This document shows positions 20,106 through 30,400 of a DNA stretch of 64,000 nucleotides, one piece after another (the stretch's first letter is position 1; each line of letters opens with the position of its first letter). A program made the translations under genes and the position numbers. The DNA is taken from positions 620,001-684,000 of the forward strand of contig JARGSG010000202.1 in NCBI GenBank assembly GCA_030374805.1, in the 5' to 3' direction. The DNA comes from Gracilaria gracilis. Lineage: Eukaryota; Rhodophyta; Florideophyceae; Gracilariales; Gracilariaceae. Below the pieces are notes generated by a model. That model was not told the DNA's origin. It worked only from the letters and a program-made list of their open reading frames with translations, and did not search any database.

Positions 20106-20858
20106 TGATAATGTAAACGCAGGTTAGAGAGACGTAAGAAGAAAGACAATAGAGAAGAAAATTAAAAGGAGAAAAAGTGAAAGGGGTAGGCCACCTTTTT
20201 CCCGAGTTTACTCAACCGATAGTGATGGGAACCTACAAATACCCTAGCTTGCTTCGTCGCCGGCGCATCCGCCGCCGTCGCAGCATGCGACATCACGGCA
20301 CACGTTTTCAAAGTGTACACTTGTACAACGGAAGCGCGCGCAAACATAATACGAATTCAAAACATCTAATTCAAACATTCGACTAATCCAAACAGCGCCA
20401 GATCTAAAGCCACGTGCTTCCTTCAAACAATCAGATCCAAAAAATCACTAATTTCGGCCTGGCGCTGCCAACCCCTCATCGCAGCACAGAATCGCATATT
20501 CTGTGTTAAACCCCTTAGAATAGCATGCAAACGCATATCTGCTCCAAACCGCCCTACAGGGCCCATATGTGCACATAATCTGCTATTGCATAAGTGGCCA
20601 CAAGACACGAGCTGCAGCCAATCACAGCGCAACACTTGTATCTTCAGCACCTATTACTCCACACAGAACCGTCCAGTTGTGCCCACCATGTTGCATGTCG
20701 CCATTTGCAGGAGCCAATAACATTGCAAGTTCACGTTGGGTTCACAAACAACACGCATATGCGCTTTTGCTGAACCAGGTCCCAAAAGTGCCCATGCTCC
20801 GCTGCAACTTTGTCTTGCAGAGTTCTGAGAGGCACTCGACCACATCCATACGTCAACA
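20106..20858 (-). mobile_element. Solo LTR of a further copia family, TSD ATACG
   Basis: 753 bp. The element strand starts TGTTGACGTATGG and ends CATTATCA. ATACG is duplicated at 20101-20105 and 20859-20863 within LINE sequence. It is related to the A/C2 LTR (same GTGGTCGAGTGCC start and CCTACCCC block near the end) but with a longer, diverged body and a different terminus, so it is a distinct subfamily without an internal region in this window. Confidence 0.88.
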
Positions 20859-20863
20859 ATACG

Positions 20864-21730
20864 GAAGTTATCCAGGGGCTACAGATTATGTCCACAAGTT
20901 TCTTTTTTTTCAATCAATTGCTGTTTTATTTATTGTGTTCCCAATATCCCATGAAGAGCAGCAGGGTAACACTGTCATGGTGTGAACTAACTTGGTCTAT
21001 TACGAACCAACGCATTCATTCTTACTACTTATAGCACAGATTAACAATTGTGCTTCCTCCAGTAACTCTAGTATTTCGGTCGCCTCCTGCCTCTCTCCAG
21101 GTGACCAATCTTCCATTCCGAGTAGTACTTTCAGTCTTCCGTACTTCCAGTACTCGTGTCCAAGTACATCACGTGCCCCCAATGGGTTCGCTGGGAACTC
21201 ATTGAAGTACCATCGGATACCCATCGTTCTGTGCGAAACTTTGCGCAACCGAAGAACGGGTGGGTATTTTCCATTTGCCGCACACGGGATTTTGCGAACG
21301 CGTCTTGCCGAGCCAAGTTCCCACTCCGCATGCCGTGTCTTGCCTATTCCCGTTGTACACACATTATCAATTTCAGCTCGCAGTGCCGAAATTGAAGAAT
21401 GCGCATTATACAGCGACAGCTGCCGAGCTGCCGACATGCTCGGTTCACCTTCAACTGTTGCGATCTGTGTTCCAATTCAAGATTCAATGTTTTTCACGAC
21501 ATGATTGATACTGCCGTAAACGTTTGGGGGCGAGCACAATTCGTTGCAGAGCCGCAGACTCTAAACGACAAAGTTCACGCATCATCGGCACCCGATATGT
21601 TGCAAACCGAGATGCCGTTTTTCCAAGAATCAGTTTGAAGAACGTTGCTTCAAGCTTCACTATCGCCATTTCCAAACGTGGTGTGAGCGGTACAAGATGC
21701 AACGCATATTCGTAAATCGACGTCACAAAT
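20864..21730 (-). pseudogene. LINE remnants: end of the interrupted copy, then a 5'-truncated LINE 3' end
   Basis: 20864-20899 completes the LINE copy broken by the solo LTR. From about 20900 a T-rich stretch (the reverse of a poly(A) tail) starts another minus-strand LINE: 3' UTR to about 21030, then the ORF2 C-terminus, with an 8-bp duplication (GAGCTGCC, near 21424) causing a frameshift. Element A interrupts it at 21731. Confidence 0.8.
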
Positions 21731-22458
21731 TGTTGATGTATGGATGTGGTCGAGTGCCTGTCAGTCCCTCAGAGGTGCTCCAAGTACTTGGAATACAAAG
21801 TTGCAGGGGAGCATGGGCACTTTTGGGCACCCTCATGAGAAAAGCGCATATGCGTGTCTCCGCGAACCGAACGTGATACTGCAATATGATTGGCTACTGC
21901 AAATGGATACATGCAACGTGGTTTGCACAAGTGGAACGTGTTGTATGGAGCGAGAAGGGCAGATGGAACAAGTGGTACGCTGTGATTGGCTGCAGCCTAT
22001 AGGTGGTGGCCAGTTATGCGTTAGCGGAGTATCTGTTATTATAGGCCATTGTGAGGGGTTGTGCAATGTATGCGATTCTGGGCTACTATGAAGGGTTTTG
22101 GAGCGAATGTGTGATTCTGAGCTGCGCGAGGGTGTTGGCTGTGCCAGACCGAAATTGTCAATTTTTTAGAGCAAGATATGGATCATGGAGTTGGCATTGG
22201 ATTTGGCATGATTTGATTTAGTTGTTTGAATTCGTATTGTGTTTTGCGCGCGCTTTTGCTGTCAAAGTGTACACTTTCACAACGTGTGCAGTTATGTCGC
22301 TGGCTGCGACGGCGGCGGCGCGCGCTAGAGTATTTGTAGGTTGCGATCGCTGCCCGATCACTAAACTCGGGAAGAAGGTGGCCTACCCCCTTTGTTTGTC
22401 TTACTCATCTTCTTCACTACTTTCCCCTTTCCTTCTCTAACCTGCGTTCGTTGCGTAA
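21731..22458 (+). repeat. Element A 5' LTR
   Basis: 728 bp, TGTTGATGTATGG...GTTGCGTAA, the same length as both C2 LTRs and nearly identical to them. The left flank is LINE sequence. The matching right LTR is absent from the window. Confidence 0.88.
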
Positions 22459-23150
22459 GGTTATGGGCCCAGAGCGTCGACTATTCGCAGACGTCACGCT
22501 CTTCTAATTTTTCTCTTGGATTCAAAGAAGTTTTCCTATCTGCGACAGGTACGCGTATTGGGCGACCGAGCGAGCGAGCGCGAAGGACCGCGCTGATTTC
22601 CCGCAAGTGACTAGCAGGGGCTAACTGGTGAACGCATATCTTTGGCTACTAACCTCCCTGGGACGTCTCGTACGGATTGTAAAGCCCCTCGCTCTGAAGT
22701 GCGCAGAGCAGGGTAGGTCAAGAAGATATCGCATCTCACCTGGAGAGAGTAACCAGGGATCAGAGGTTCGGACCTCTAGGGTAACCGGAGCTAGATAACT
22801 CCTGCCAGTGGACCCGCTGCTTCTTTCTTCTTCTTCTTTCTTGTTTCCGGGTTTGAGTTCTGTCTCACCCGTGAGTATACTCCAGGCGTCGAGTACCCGA
22901 ACTCCGCCTGTGATCGCGTACGGGACGCGTCCCGACGAGCGTTGTAGACTTCGTTACACGCTCTCCGCTGGCGCCCTCGCTGTTGAGTGTCGAGAGTACT
23001 CCACTCCAGCCTCTACCCTCTTTGTGTAACATAAGCATTGAGTCCCTCACACTGCTTATATTGTTGTTTGTCAAAAGTTACTTTTGTTTCTCTCTCCTGT
23101 TTTCTACTTGGTTTCCTGGATCTGGTTGTATTCGGAACGAGTCTTTCACA
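22459..23150 (+). promoter_or_regulatory. Element A primer binding site and leader
   Basis: PBS GGTTATGGGCCCAG (22459-22472) abuts the LTR. The leader has a hairpin AGAGGTTCGGACCTCT at 22762-22777 (6-bp stem, UCGG loop) and the landmarks CGCATATCTTTGGC, CGTCTCGTA and CTGCCAGTGG shared with the F1 and B leaders. Confidence 0.75.
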
Positions 23151-23243
23151 ATGTCAGACTCGGAAAAGGAATCTGAAACCAACTCTGGTGTGAAGATTCC
23201 CCGCTTCCATGGCAAGCGCGGTGAGGATTACGCACTCTGGCGG
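23151..23243 (+). pseudogene. Element A gag, first 31 codons
   Basis: ATG at 23151 followed by the C2-type Gag start (SGVKIPRFHGKRGEDYALWR). The frame is cut at 23243. The next 387 bp of gag (equivalent to 54721-55107) are absent and LINE L2 stands in their place. Confidence 0.85.
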
Positions 23244-24909
23244 TAAGGTGTTTGTACGCGCCACTCTCTGTCCGCCCGTGCGCAGTTTTCAAGTTGCTCG
23301 GCTCACCCAGCAGCTCCAGTCCTCTCGCAACCATGCCACGGTACCACAACAGAGACAAAACCCACGTGCTCTAGAAATTGAAGCACGATCTGTCGAGACG
23401 GCCGTTAACAGACAGCCACCTAACACGGCTCCGCCCAACACTGGACGAGCACAACCGCAGATAAACACTGTCCCTGAAGCAAGGACTGGGACAAATACTG
23501 GTGTAAAGACTTGGGCGCAGATTGCTAGAGAGGGCCAGCCTCGGTCATTGAACAAGTTACCACCTCAGTTTCTTACTCGAATGGCTAAAATGGCTCACAA
23601 CCTCAAGTCTGGAGGATATGCACCACTGCCGATATCTCAATCTCGGCCCCCGAAAATGGAAGCGCAGTACTTCCGTGGCATACCGCGCGGCCCCTACCGC
23701 CCTCTCATGAGACACCTTCGCAGTGGACTTCCGAGCCGTTGCGTTATCGCTCTGTCCTTCATAGGACGTTCGATATTGGAAATCGTGACTGCGACTGACG
23801 TTGCTCACAAACTGGTTGCAGGAATGCGTGCAGCCGGGTACACGCACATGCCTAACTTCGCCGCCACCTCGAACGCCATGTCATCGCGAAAGATGATGAG
23901 TAAGGCCGAACGACGACAGAAAAACCTGGAGCAGGCGCTATATCGCTTGCAGACTGCAGCAACTCGCACAACGTCAGCGTGGGCCAAGCATTGGTATACG
24001 TCCCAAGTGAAGGTAACACAGGAGTTGATGCACAATAAGCAGCCAAGTACACCGAACCAAAGTGTGAACCCGACTGCAAAACAGCCTGGGAAAGTCGACC
24101 GTGATTCTTCCAAGGCAAGTCCGATGGTACCTAAGGGGACTCATACCAGAGCTGCCCATCCGATCGACCGCCTTGCACCATTGCGTACACATATTAGGTT
24201 CGCAGAGGACTCCCAAACAACAGTAGCGGCGATCGATGCCCATACGAAAATGAGAACTCATGTACGTTTCGCCGAAGAGTCAACCGCATCCATCGTTGAA
24301 AGAAGGGTTCCAGCGATGGTTCAGCGCACTAATCGGACGATAGACGGCAATACTGGGCCTCGGACGAATGTCCACTTTGTTTCAGAGGAAGCAGGAGCAA
24401 CAGAATGTCCACAGCCTATGAGCATTTCAACTGACTCTGAAGAGCCCAATGCACCAGAAGACGAGCAGAACACTGAGCAGATATCCCACATCATCGAAAC
24501 TGAACAACAATCGCAGTCGTCGGAGTTGTCCACCGACACTCGACAAAGTGTCGTTTCGGTGTCTGGGGCAAACAATGATGCTCATAACACGGAAAATAAC
24601 GTGCCACAACTCCCAGAATTGGCACACCACACCACTGCAATCACTGCAAGTACAGGAGCAGTGACCGCCGATCCGAAAGATATCACTATGGAAGCGGCCC
24701 AAACGAGCCCATTGGAACCGCTTCAGACTCCAAATGAGAGTCTGTCATCGGATTGGGACCACGATGGTGCTCCCACTTATGACCACGAAATGCGTCGTCG
24801 GAACAGATTGGTACGAAATGTGTTCTCTGTGAGCATTAATGTGCCGTCGACTACGACGCAAACCGGTCCAATTCCACATAACGGTCACCAGAATGGTGAG
24901 GCGTTGTGA
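23209..24909 (+). CDS. Chimeric frame: A gag out of frame, filler, LINE ORF1 C-terminal two-thirds
   Basis: 566 codons. ATG at 23209 lies in A gag but in another frame. The frame runs through the 49-bp filler and joins LINE ORF1 in frame at ARLTQQLQ. It lacks the N-terminal zinc-binding part and most of the predicted coiled coil of ORF1, but keeps the repeated RTHxRFAEE segment. This is a chance fusion. There is no sign that it is translated. Confidence 0.5.
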   Translation: MASAVRITHSGGKVFVRATLCPPVRSFQVARLTQQLQSSRNHATVPQQRQNPRALEIEARSVETAVNRQPPNTAPPNTGRAQPQINTVPEARTGTNTGVKTWAQIAREGQPRSLNKLPPQFLTRMAKMAHNLKSGGYAPLPISQSRPPKMEAQYFRGIPRGPYRPLMRHLRSGLPSRCVIALSFIGRSILEIVTATDVAHKLVAGMRAAGYTHMPNFAATSNAMSSRKMMSKAERRQKNLEQALYRLQTAATRTTSAWAKHWYTSQVKVTQELMHNKQPSTPNQSVNPTAKQPGKVDRDSSKASPMVPKGTHTRAAHPIDRLAPLRTHIRFAEDSQTTVAAIDAHTKMRTHVRFAEESTASIVERRVPAMVQRTNRTIDGNTGPRTNVHFVSEEAGATECPQPMSISTDSEEPNAPEDEQNTEQISHIIETEQQSQSSELSTDTRQSVVSVSGANNDAHNTENNVPQLPELAHHTTAITASTGAVTADPKDITMEAAQTSPLEPLQTPNESLSSDWDHDGAPTYDHEMRRRNRLVRNVFSVSINVPSTTTQTGPIPHNGHQNGEAL

Positions 24910-26241
24910 TCCGGGTTGGTACTTTCAACGTGAGAGGTGTCGCACATAGCGAGGCCGAAGTCCACCGTGCATGGAAAGTACTAGGTTTAGACTTTCTGTG
25001 CGTTGTGGAAACATGGCAACGTCCCTCCGATGAGGTGTCGTTGGCATTGCCACATGTGAGTGTGGCGCTGGAAGCGGAGTATAGGAGTCGTGCGCCGAGA
25101 GGTGGGATCACGATTTTCCATCATCAGCGCTTTTGTACGAAGGTCGTGGGCAAGTACGGCACCGCAGCATACCAAATCCTGGCACTGAGAGTTCGCCCAG
25201 ATCTCAATGTGATAGGAGTATATCTTAGTCCGAGCGCTTCAGATGAGGACATAAAGAGATTCCTGGAGCGATTGAAGTCTTTGATCCGGGGTCCGACGTT
25301 ACTGGCTGGGGATTGGAATGCCCGCCATGACGACTGGGATCGAAGCCAGTGTCTGTTTCGAAATGTGGCAACAACCAGTGGATCGTGGGATGCAGTCTCG
25401 GATCACAACATGGTTGTTGCCGACATTGACTGGATGACAACTCAATTCTCACCTCGAAAACCGAAGATTTCGAGGGCGCAACTCAAATACGTGGACAGAA
25501 TCGAAGACGCTCAGACATATTACAAAGCCAATTTGCCTAATGTGGCTTCTCGTTTTGACCACGCAACCTCAGAAGAGGATCTGGAGGATGCATGTTGCCA
25601 ACTCGTGGACACAATCAGTAGCCCCTGGATCACTTCCGTATCAATGCGTCCTGACCGCTATCGCTTCTTCTGGGATTCTAGTCTTGACCAGTTGAGTCGT
25701 GTGCGATCTACATATTACAAACGGTGGAAACGAAGTAGCAACATTCAAATGTGGAATGTGTACAAGGTGATTGACCGATTCATTAAACGTCGTTGTCGAG
25801 CAAAGAAGAGACAACTGTTGGACGAATTTCTTGATACCGCCGAGGACGAAACAGCATCTCAAACAGTGAATCGAATCAACTCGGTGATGAAATTACGATC
25901 TCAGCATAGCGCACGGGCACTGGAACGTGGAAATCCATTAGACCCACAGGACTACGCTGAGTTTATTGCCGAGTACCAGCCACCCGAATGTGGGGTGAAA
26001 GCAGTCACATTTGATGTTCCGAACTCGTTCCGGATTGCATTGGAAAAATCGATCAAGGATGCAAAGAAGGGAAGATCGATTGGGCGCGATAACGTGGCAT
26101 CGGAAATGCTACAGGTGAGTCCAACTTTGTGCGCTTCCACGCTTCTCAAGCTGTGGCGAGCGTGTGGCAAGTTGGCATATCTACCATCAACGTTGCGGCA
26201 GACACGTATATCGCCCATATACAAGAAAGGCGACATCTCGG
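24906..26241 (+). pseudogene. L2 ORF2 part 1: endonuclease and start of RT
   Basis: Starts at a GTG overlapping the ORF1 stop (GTGA). Endonuclease motifs: TFNVRG, VVETW, GDWNARHDDWD, SDHNMV. The segment containing NGSSVVDFFISK is missing between DDWD and RNVAT, as in L3, but an extra T here (about 25357) restores the frame that is broken in L3. The RT begins and is cut at 26242 by the pogo insertion. Confidence 0.85.
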
Positions 26242-26243
26242 TA

Positions 26244-28745
26244 CCGTCCATAAAAGGTTAATTCTGGAAAACGGTTAATTATGGACAAAAACGTTCTTTG
26301 CCCCGAATCTCGAAGCGGGCGCCTCTGACTCCCCATCACAGGCTCTCTCGAGCATCAGCTCAACAAGACGAAGCCATCGATACAAGAAATGGCGCCATAT
26401 TCAAACTAGAACGGCAGCAATGATATTCTCTTTGTAGTGGTTCCCATAAAAACAGCAGTAACTATGGTATTGTCGGCCGACTACACGGGCGTTTTTCCTC
26501 GTTTTGCTCCTATATCGCTTGTTTTCGTCTTCGACATGGCCTTCTCAGTTCGTAAGCAGGCATTGAGAGTACGAAAGCGTCGAATGATCGCTGAGGAGCG
26601 ATGTCAGCAAAAAGCAAAAGCAATCCGAATGCTACAGAAAAAACCAACCCTCCCCCTTCGCGCTGTTGCCCAGCACACAAACCTGAGCAAATCCACCGTC
26701 AACCAGCTAAAACAACTTGTTAAGGCCAACAATCATCTGGAACTAGAACTGCAAGGCAGTAATAAGTTTTCGTCTCGAGTCGGGAGACGCCCAGTACTTA
26801 CAGAAGACGAAGAGAAGATGATCGTTGTTCGCGTGAACGAAGCTGCCGAGCGAGGGTTTGCAGTTGATAATGACACACTGAAGCATGTTATGTCATGTGT
26901 TGCCTCTGATGGTAGGAAAGGATGGAAGTCCGGCATACCCTCAAATGATGCTGTGAGATCCTTTCGCAGTCGGCACAGTGAACAACTTTGTTATAGAAAG
27001 TTCTATCCCAAAGATAACGCTAAGCTTAAAGGAGAGAATTACGCACACGTAAAGACATTTTTCGATGTGTTACAAAGGCTTGATACGCAACACGAAGGAC
27101 TACTGCAAGACCCTAATCGCATATGGAACATGGACGAAACGTCAGTTGATGCAACTTGGGGAAAGGCTGTGAAAGCATATGGACCTACCAAATCCAAGCA
27201 CGGAGGCTGTCGAGTGCAGCAAAAAGTAAATGGCATCAACCGACATTTGACAGCCGTCATAGTTTGTTCAGCTTCTGGACTAAAAGCGCCACCCTTCTAC
27301 ATTATCGCAGCAAAAGTGGCGATGTCGGGATGGCTGCAACCGCTTTCAGAGGCATACGAAGACAGCCCGCCAGTATGCCAAAGATATTGTAAGCCGGATT
27401 GGCTTCCAGAAGGTTCGGTTATTAAGGTCACAGAGAACGGCTCGATGGATCGTGAAACACTGCACGCTTTTGTGAAACATGTTAACAAATTTGTAAGAAA
27501 ACATGTGCCAGAAGACCAGTCATATCTTCTCACTCTAGACGGGCATTCTTCGCGAAAAGGATTTGGCTGGGTGGAAGAATGCGAACAAAACAACTGTTTG
27601 CCAGTTGTGAAGCCAGCGAACACGTCCCATTTTCTGCAACCTTGTGACAGAAGGATAAACAAGACCTTCAAGCAATCAATGCGATTCATCAGAGACCAGT
27701 TTCACAAAGCCGTCATTCCAGACACACGAACTCCACAGTTCAATCTTGTATGTGCAGCTTATGCACATTGTTCCATAACAGTGATGAACATCAAGAACTC
27801 ATTTGCGGACACAGGGATATATCCATTCAACGTCTCCTTTCCTGACCAGTTCAAAACGGTGGAAGCTGCTGAGAGCCATGTGGAAACATTTATTCCTACG
27901 ACGGTAGCCACAAGACTCCCATCTGTTCGAAAGCGTCACACAGACGCACATGTTGTTACAAAAGCTAGTGCAATACTATCTGCCCATACAAGTTCTGAAG
28001 TGAAAGCAAAACATTTGGCAGTCCTTATGCAGAATGCTACGACGGCTTACAGGATCATTATGGGCGCCATTGCTCCTGTTAAATCTGTTAAAGAGAAAGA
28101 AGAAGAACTGCAGCACAAGCAGCCCAAGTCGGTTCAATTGGACTGTGGTGCTCCGGCTGAGCACAAGACTGTAGCCAAAATGCTGGCTGAGAAAGAAAAA
28201 GCGCTTCACAAAAAAAGACAGAAGGCACAGGAGGCGAGGGAGGCTGCAGAGTTAAAGCGGATGGAAAAGATCCAGAAAGAACAGGAGAGGCAAAAAGCTA
28301 TAGAGCAAAGACAGACAGAGCTGCACAGGAAGCGAGTAGAGAAACAGCGTATCCAGTTTGTGACCCGTATTGCAAAGGATTCTATTCGAGGTGGTCGTCA
28401 AATGATGAAGAAACAAGGACGCAAAGTGACAGCGGCAAAACGACAAACTCTTAATGCTACTCGAGAGCTTTGTGCGGAGCTGTTGAGCGAAGTTGTTGGC
28501 TCTGCTGTCGGGTTTTAGCTATGTCCACAATTAAGCCGCGCTGTTCGTGTTGAAGGTAAAGCGCCATGATTGCCGCGGAGGCCCTTGCGCGTCAAGAAGA
28601 AGTGCGACAAGAACGTTGGATTGCTGCTAGACGGTAGAGACGACGCGCAATCGATTGCGCACACTTTGAACGGCCGAAATCAAGCGGTTTACAAGATATT
28701 TAAAAGTTGACACACTTTGTCCATATTTGACCTTTTTTGAAAGGT
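26244..28745 (+). mobile_element. pogo-like DNA transposon, 2502 bp, TA target duplication
   Basis: Flanked by TA at 26242-26243 and 28746-28747. Removing it restores LINE ORF2. Imperfect terminal inverted repeats: CCGTCCATAAAAGG at the left, and CCTTTCAAAAAAGG from the right end. Inside them, GGTTAATTATGGACAAA (left) and GGTCAAATATGGACAAA (right, reversed) repeat. One intact transposase gene. It is younger than L2. Confidence 0.9.
26536..28518 (+). CDS. pogo/Tigger-like DDE transposase
   Basis: Intact frame, 660 codons from the ATG at 26536 (MAFSVRKQALRVRKRR). The open frame reaches back to a GTG at 26437 with another ATG at 26464. I prefer 26536 because the basic helix-turn-helix region starts there. 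An N-terminal psq/CENP-B-like DNA-binding domain (RAVAQHTNLSKSTVNQL) is followed by the DDE core: NMDETS (Asp at 27133), LTLDGHS (Asp at 27538) and QPCDRRINKTFK (Asp at 27646), that is DD35D. The C-terminus (about 28090-28350) is a Lys/Glu/Arg-rich probable coiled coil. It would cut and paste the element at TA sites in the nucleus. All three catalytic residues are present. Confidence 0.9.
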   Translation: MAFSVRKQALRVRKRRMIAEERCQQKAKAIRMLQKKPTLPLRAVAQHTNLSKSTVNQLKQLVKANNHLELELQGSNKFSSRVGRRPVLTEDEEKMIVVRVNEAAERGFAVDNDTLKHVMSCVASDGRKGWKSGIPSNDAVRSFRSRHSEQLCYRKFYPKDNAKLKGENYAHVKTFFDVLQRLDTQHEGLLQDPNRIWNMDETSVDATWGKAVKAYGPTKSKHGGCRVQQKVNGINRHLTAVIVCSASGLKAPPFYIIAAKVAMSGWLQPLSEAYEDSPPVCQRYCKPDWLPEGSVIKVTENGSMDRETLHAFVKHVNKFVRKHVPEDQSYLLTLDGHSSRKGFGWVEECEQNNCLPVVKPANTSHFLQPCDRRINKTFKQSMRFIRDQFHKAVIPDTRTPQFNLVCAAYAHCSITVMNIKNSFADTGIYPFNVSFPDQFKTVEAAESHVETFIPTTVATRLPSVRKRHTDAHVVTKASAILSAHTSSEVKAKHLAVLMQNATTAYRIIMGAIAPVKSVKEKEEELQHKQPKSVQLDCGAPAEHKTVAKMLAEKEKALHKKRQKAQEAREAAELKRMEKIQKEQERQKAIEQRQTELHRKRVEKQRIQFVTRIAKDSIRGGRQMMKKQGRKVTAAKRQTLNATRELCAELLSEVVGSAVGF

Positions 28746-28747
28746 AC

Positions 28748-30251
28748 CATCCAACTACCGACCGATCTCTATTCTGTCGCACTTGCGCAAAGCAATTTCG
28801 GCTGCATTAAACTCGATCGTGATGAACTATATCGAGTTTCATGAGTACCAGTATGGGTTCTCAAAGTACAATGGAACAGAACAGTCGATTGTGGAGGTGA
28901 GTAACATCATCACAAACGGCCACTCGCGTGTGGCAGTACTGGATCTAACGAAGGCGTACGACAAAGTTAACCGAAAACTATTGTCGCAAGTGTGCGCATC
29001 CAGGCTACAACCGAAGCATGCGGCAATGACTACTTTGCTGCTGCAACCAGTCAACGCTTTCATAAATGGAAATTGGAAAGATGAACAAGTACAAATGACT
29101 CTTGGAGTGCCTCAAGGTGACCCATTCAGCTGTACATTGTTCAACATGTATATTGATTCCATGCTATATCGAGTGCAGGAGGTGCCATATCATGTGTCGG
29201 ATCGAGGTGCAAGTGCATTTGCCGACGATGTGATTCTGATGGCGAAGACTGATAGCGGGCTGCAACTACTGCTAGACATATGCAGTAGTTGGGGCAAAGA
29301 AATGCAAATGCCGTGGAACACTGCAAACGGCAAGTCGATAGTACTGCAACTGCCTGCAGACCAAAATCAGTCTGCAATATTCACACTTGCTGGTGATAAG
29401 CTGAGCGTGGTACGTAGTGCAGTATATCTGGGGGTGTCTCTAAACACCAATGGAGTAACAACCGACAAGCACATGGAACGCGTACAAAATGCTCAACCTC
29501 GATTGGGAAGCCTAGCCGGTGCTGGTCTGCACCGGAATGGATTTGATACGCGCAGCTGTGTGAGTTTGTACCGCGCATTCGTGAGGTCGATTTACGAATA
29601 TGCGTTGCATCTTGTACCGCTCACGCCTCATTTGGAAATGGCGATAGTCAAGCTTGAAGCAACGTTCTTCAAACTGATTCTTGGAAAAATGGCATCTCGG
29701 TTTGGAACATGCCGATGATGCGTGCACTTTGTCGTTTAGAGTCTGCGGCTCTGCGACGAATTGTGCTCGCCTCCAAACGTCTACGGCATTATCAATCGTG
29801 TCGTGAGACGGCATTGAACCTTGAATTGGAACACAGATCGCGACAGTTGAAGGTGAACCGGGCATGTCGGCAGCTGTCGCTGTATAATGCACATCCTTCA
29901 ATTTCAGCACTACGAGCTGAAATTGATAATGTGTGTACAAAAGGAATAGGAAGAATACGGGATGTGGAGTGGAAACTTGCCTCGGCAAGACGCGTTCGCA
30001 AAATCCCGTGTGCTGCGAATGGAAAATACCCACCCGTTCTTCGGTTGCGCAAAGTTTCGCACCGAATGATGGGTATCCGATGGTACTTCAATGAGTTCCC
30101 AGCGAACACAATGGAGGCACGTGATGTACTTGGGCACGAGTACTGGAAGTACGGAAGACTGAAGGTACTACTCGGAATGGAAGATTGGTCACCTGGAGAG
30201 AGACAGGAGGCGACCGAAATACTAGATGTATTGGAAGAAGCACAGTTGTAA
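28748..30251 (+). pseudogene. L2 ORF2 part 2: RT core and C-terminus
   Basis: Continues ORF2 after the pogo element: AYDKVNR, GVPQGDPFSC, SAFADDVILMA (FADD at about 29218-29229). A 7-bp deletion near 29709 shifts the frame, after which the C-terminal part is open to the stop at 30251. The enzyme is therefore broken here. Confidence 0.85.
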
Positions 30252-30400
30252 ATCTGTGCTATAAGTAGTAAGAATGATTGCGTTGGTTCGTAATTGACCA
30301 AGTTAGTTTACACCTTGACAGTGTTACCCTGCTGCTCTTCATGGGACATTGGGAACACTATAAATAAAAAGCAATTGATTGAGAAAAAAAAAAAGAAAAA

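Larger units (their letters stand above)
23293..30400 (+). mobile_element. LINE L2, 5'-truncated, inside A gag, carrying a pogo element
   Basis: Begins within ORF1 (equivalent to about 35611 of L3) and ends with the 3' UTR and an A-rich tail at 30381-30400. The left junction has 49 bp of DNA (23244-23292) matching neither A nor LINE. There is no target duplication and 387 bp of A are missing. A 2502-bp DNA transposon sits in ORF2. Confidence 0.88.

Noticed and set aside
22459..22472. tRNA gene at the GGTTATGGGCCC motif
   Set aside because: It is the complement of an internal tRNA part directly after an LTR, a primer binding site. No cloverleaf is present.
22601..22820. Possible group I intron or tRNA-like element in the copia leader (GGTTCGGACC resembles a T arm)
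   Set aside because: I could not place the P, Q, R and S core segments of a group I intron or a second tRNA arm. Only one hairpin is supported.
23557..24702. Antisense frames inside LINE ORF1 (repeated at 35875-37020)
   Set aside because: Shadows of a conserved coding strand with no independent motif.
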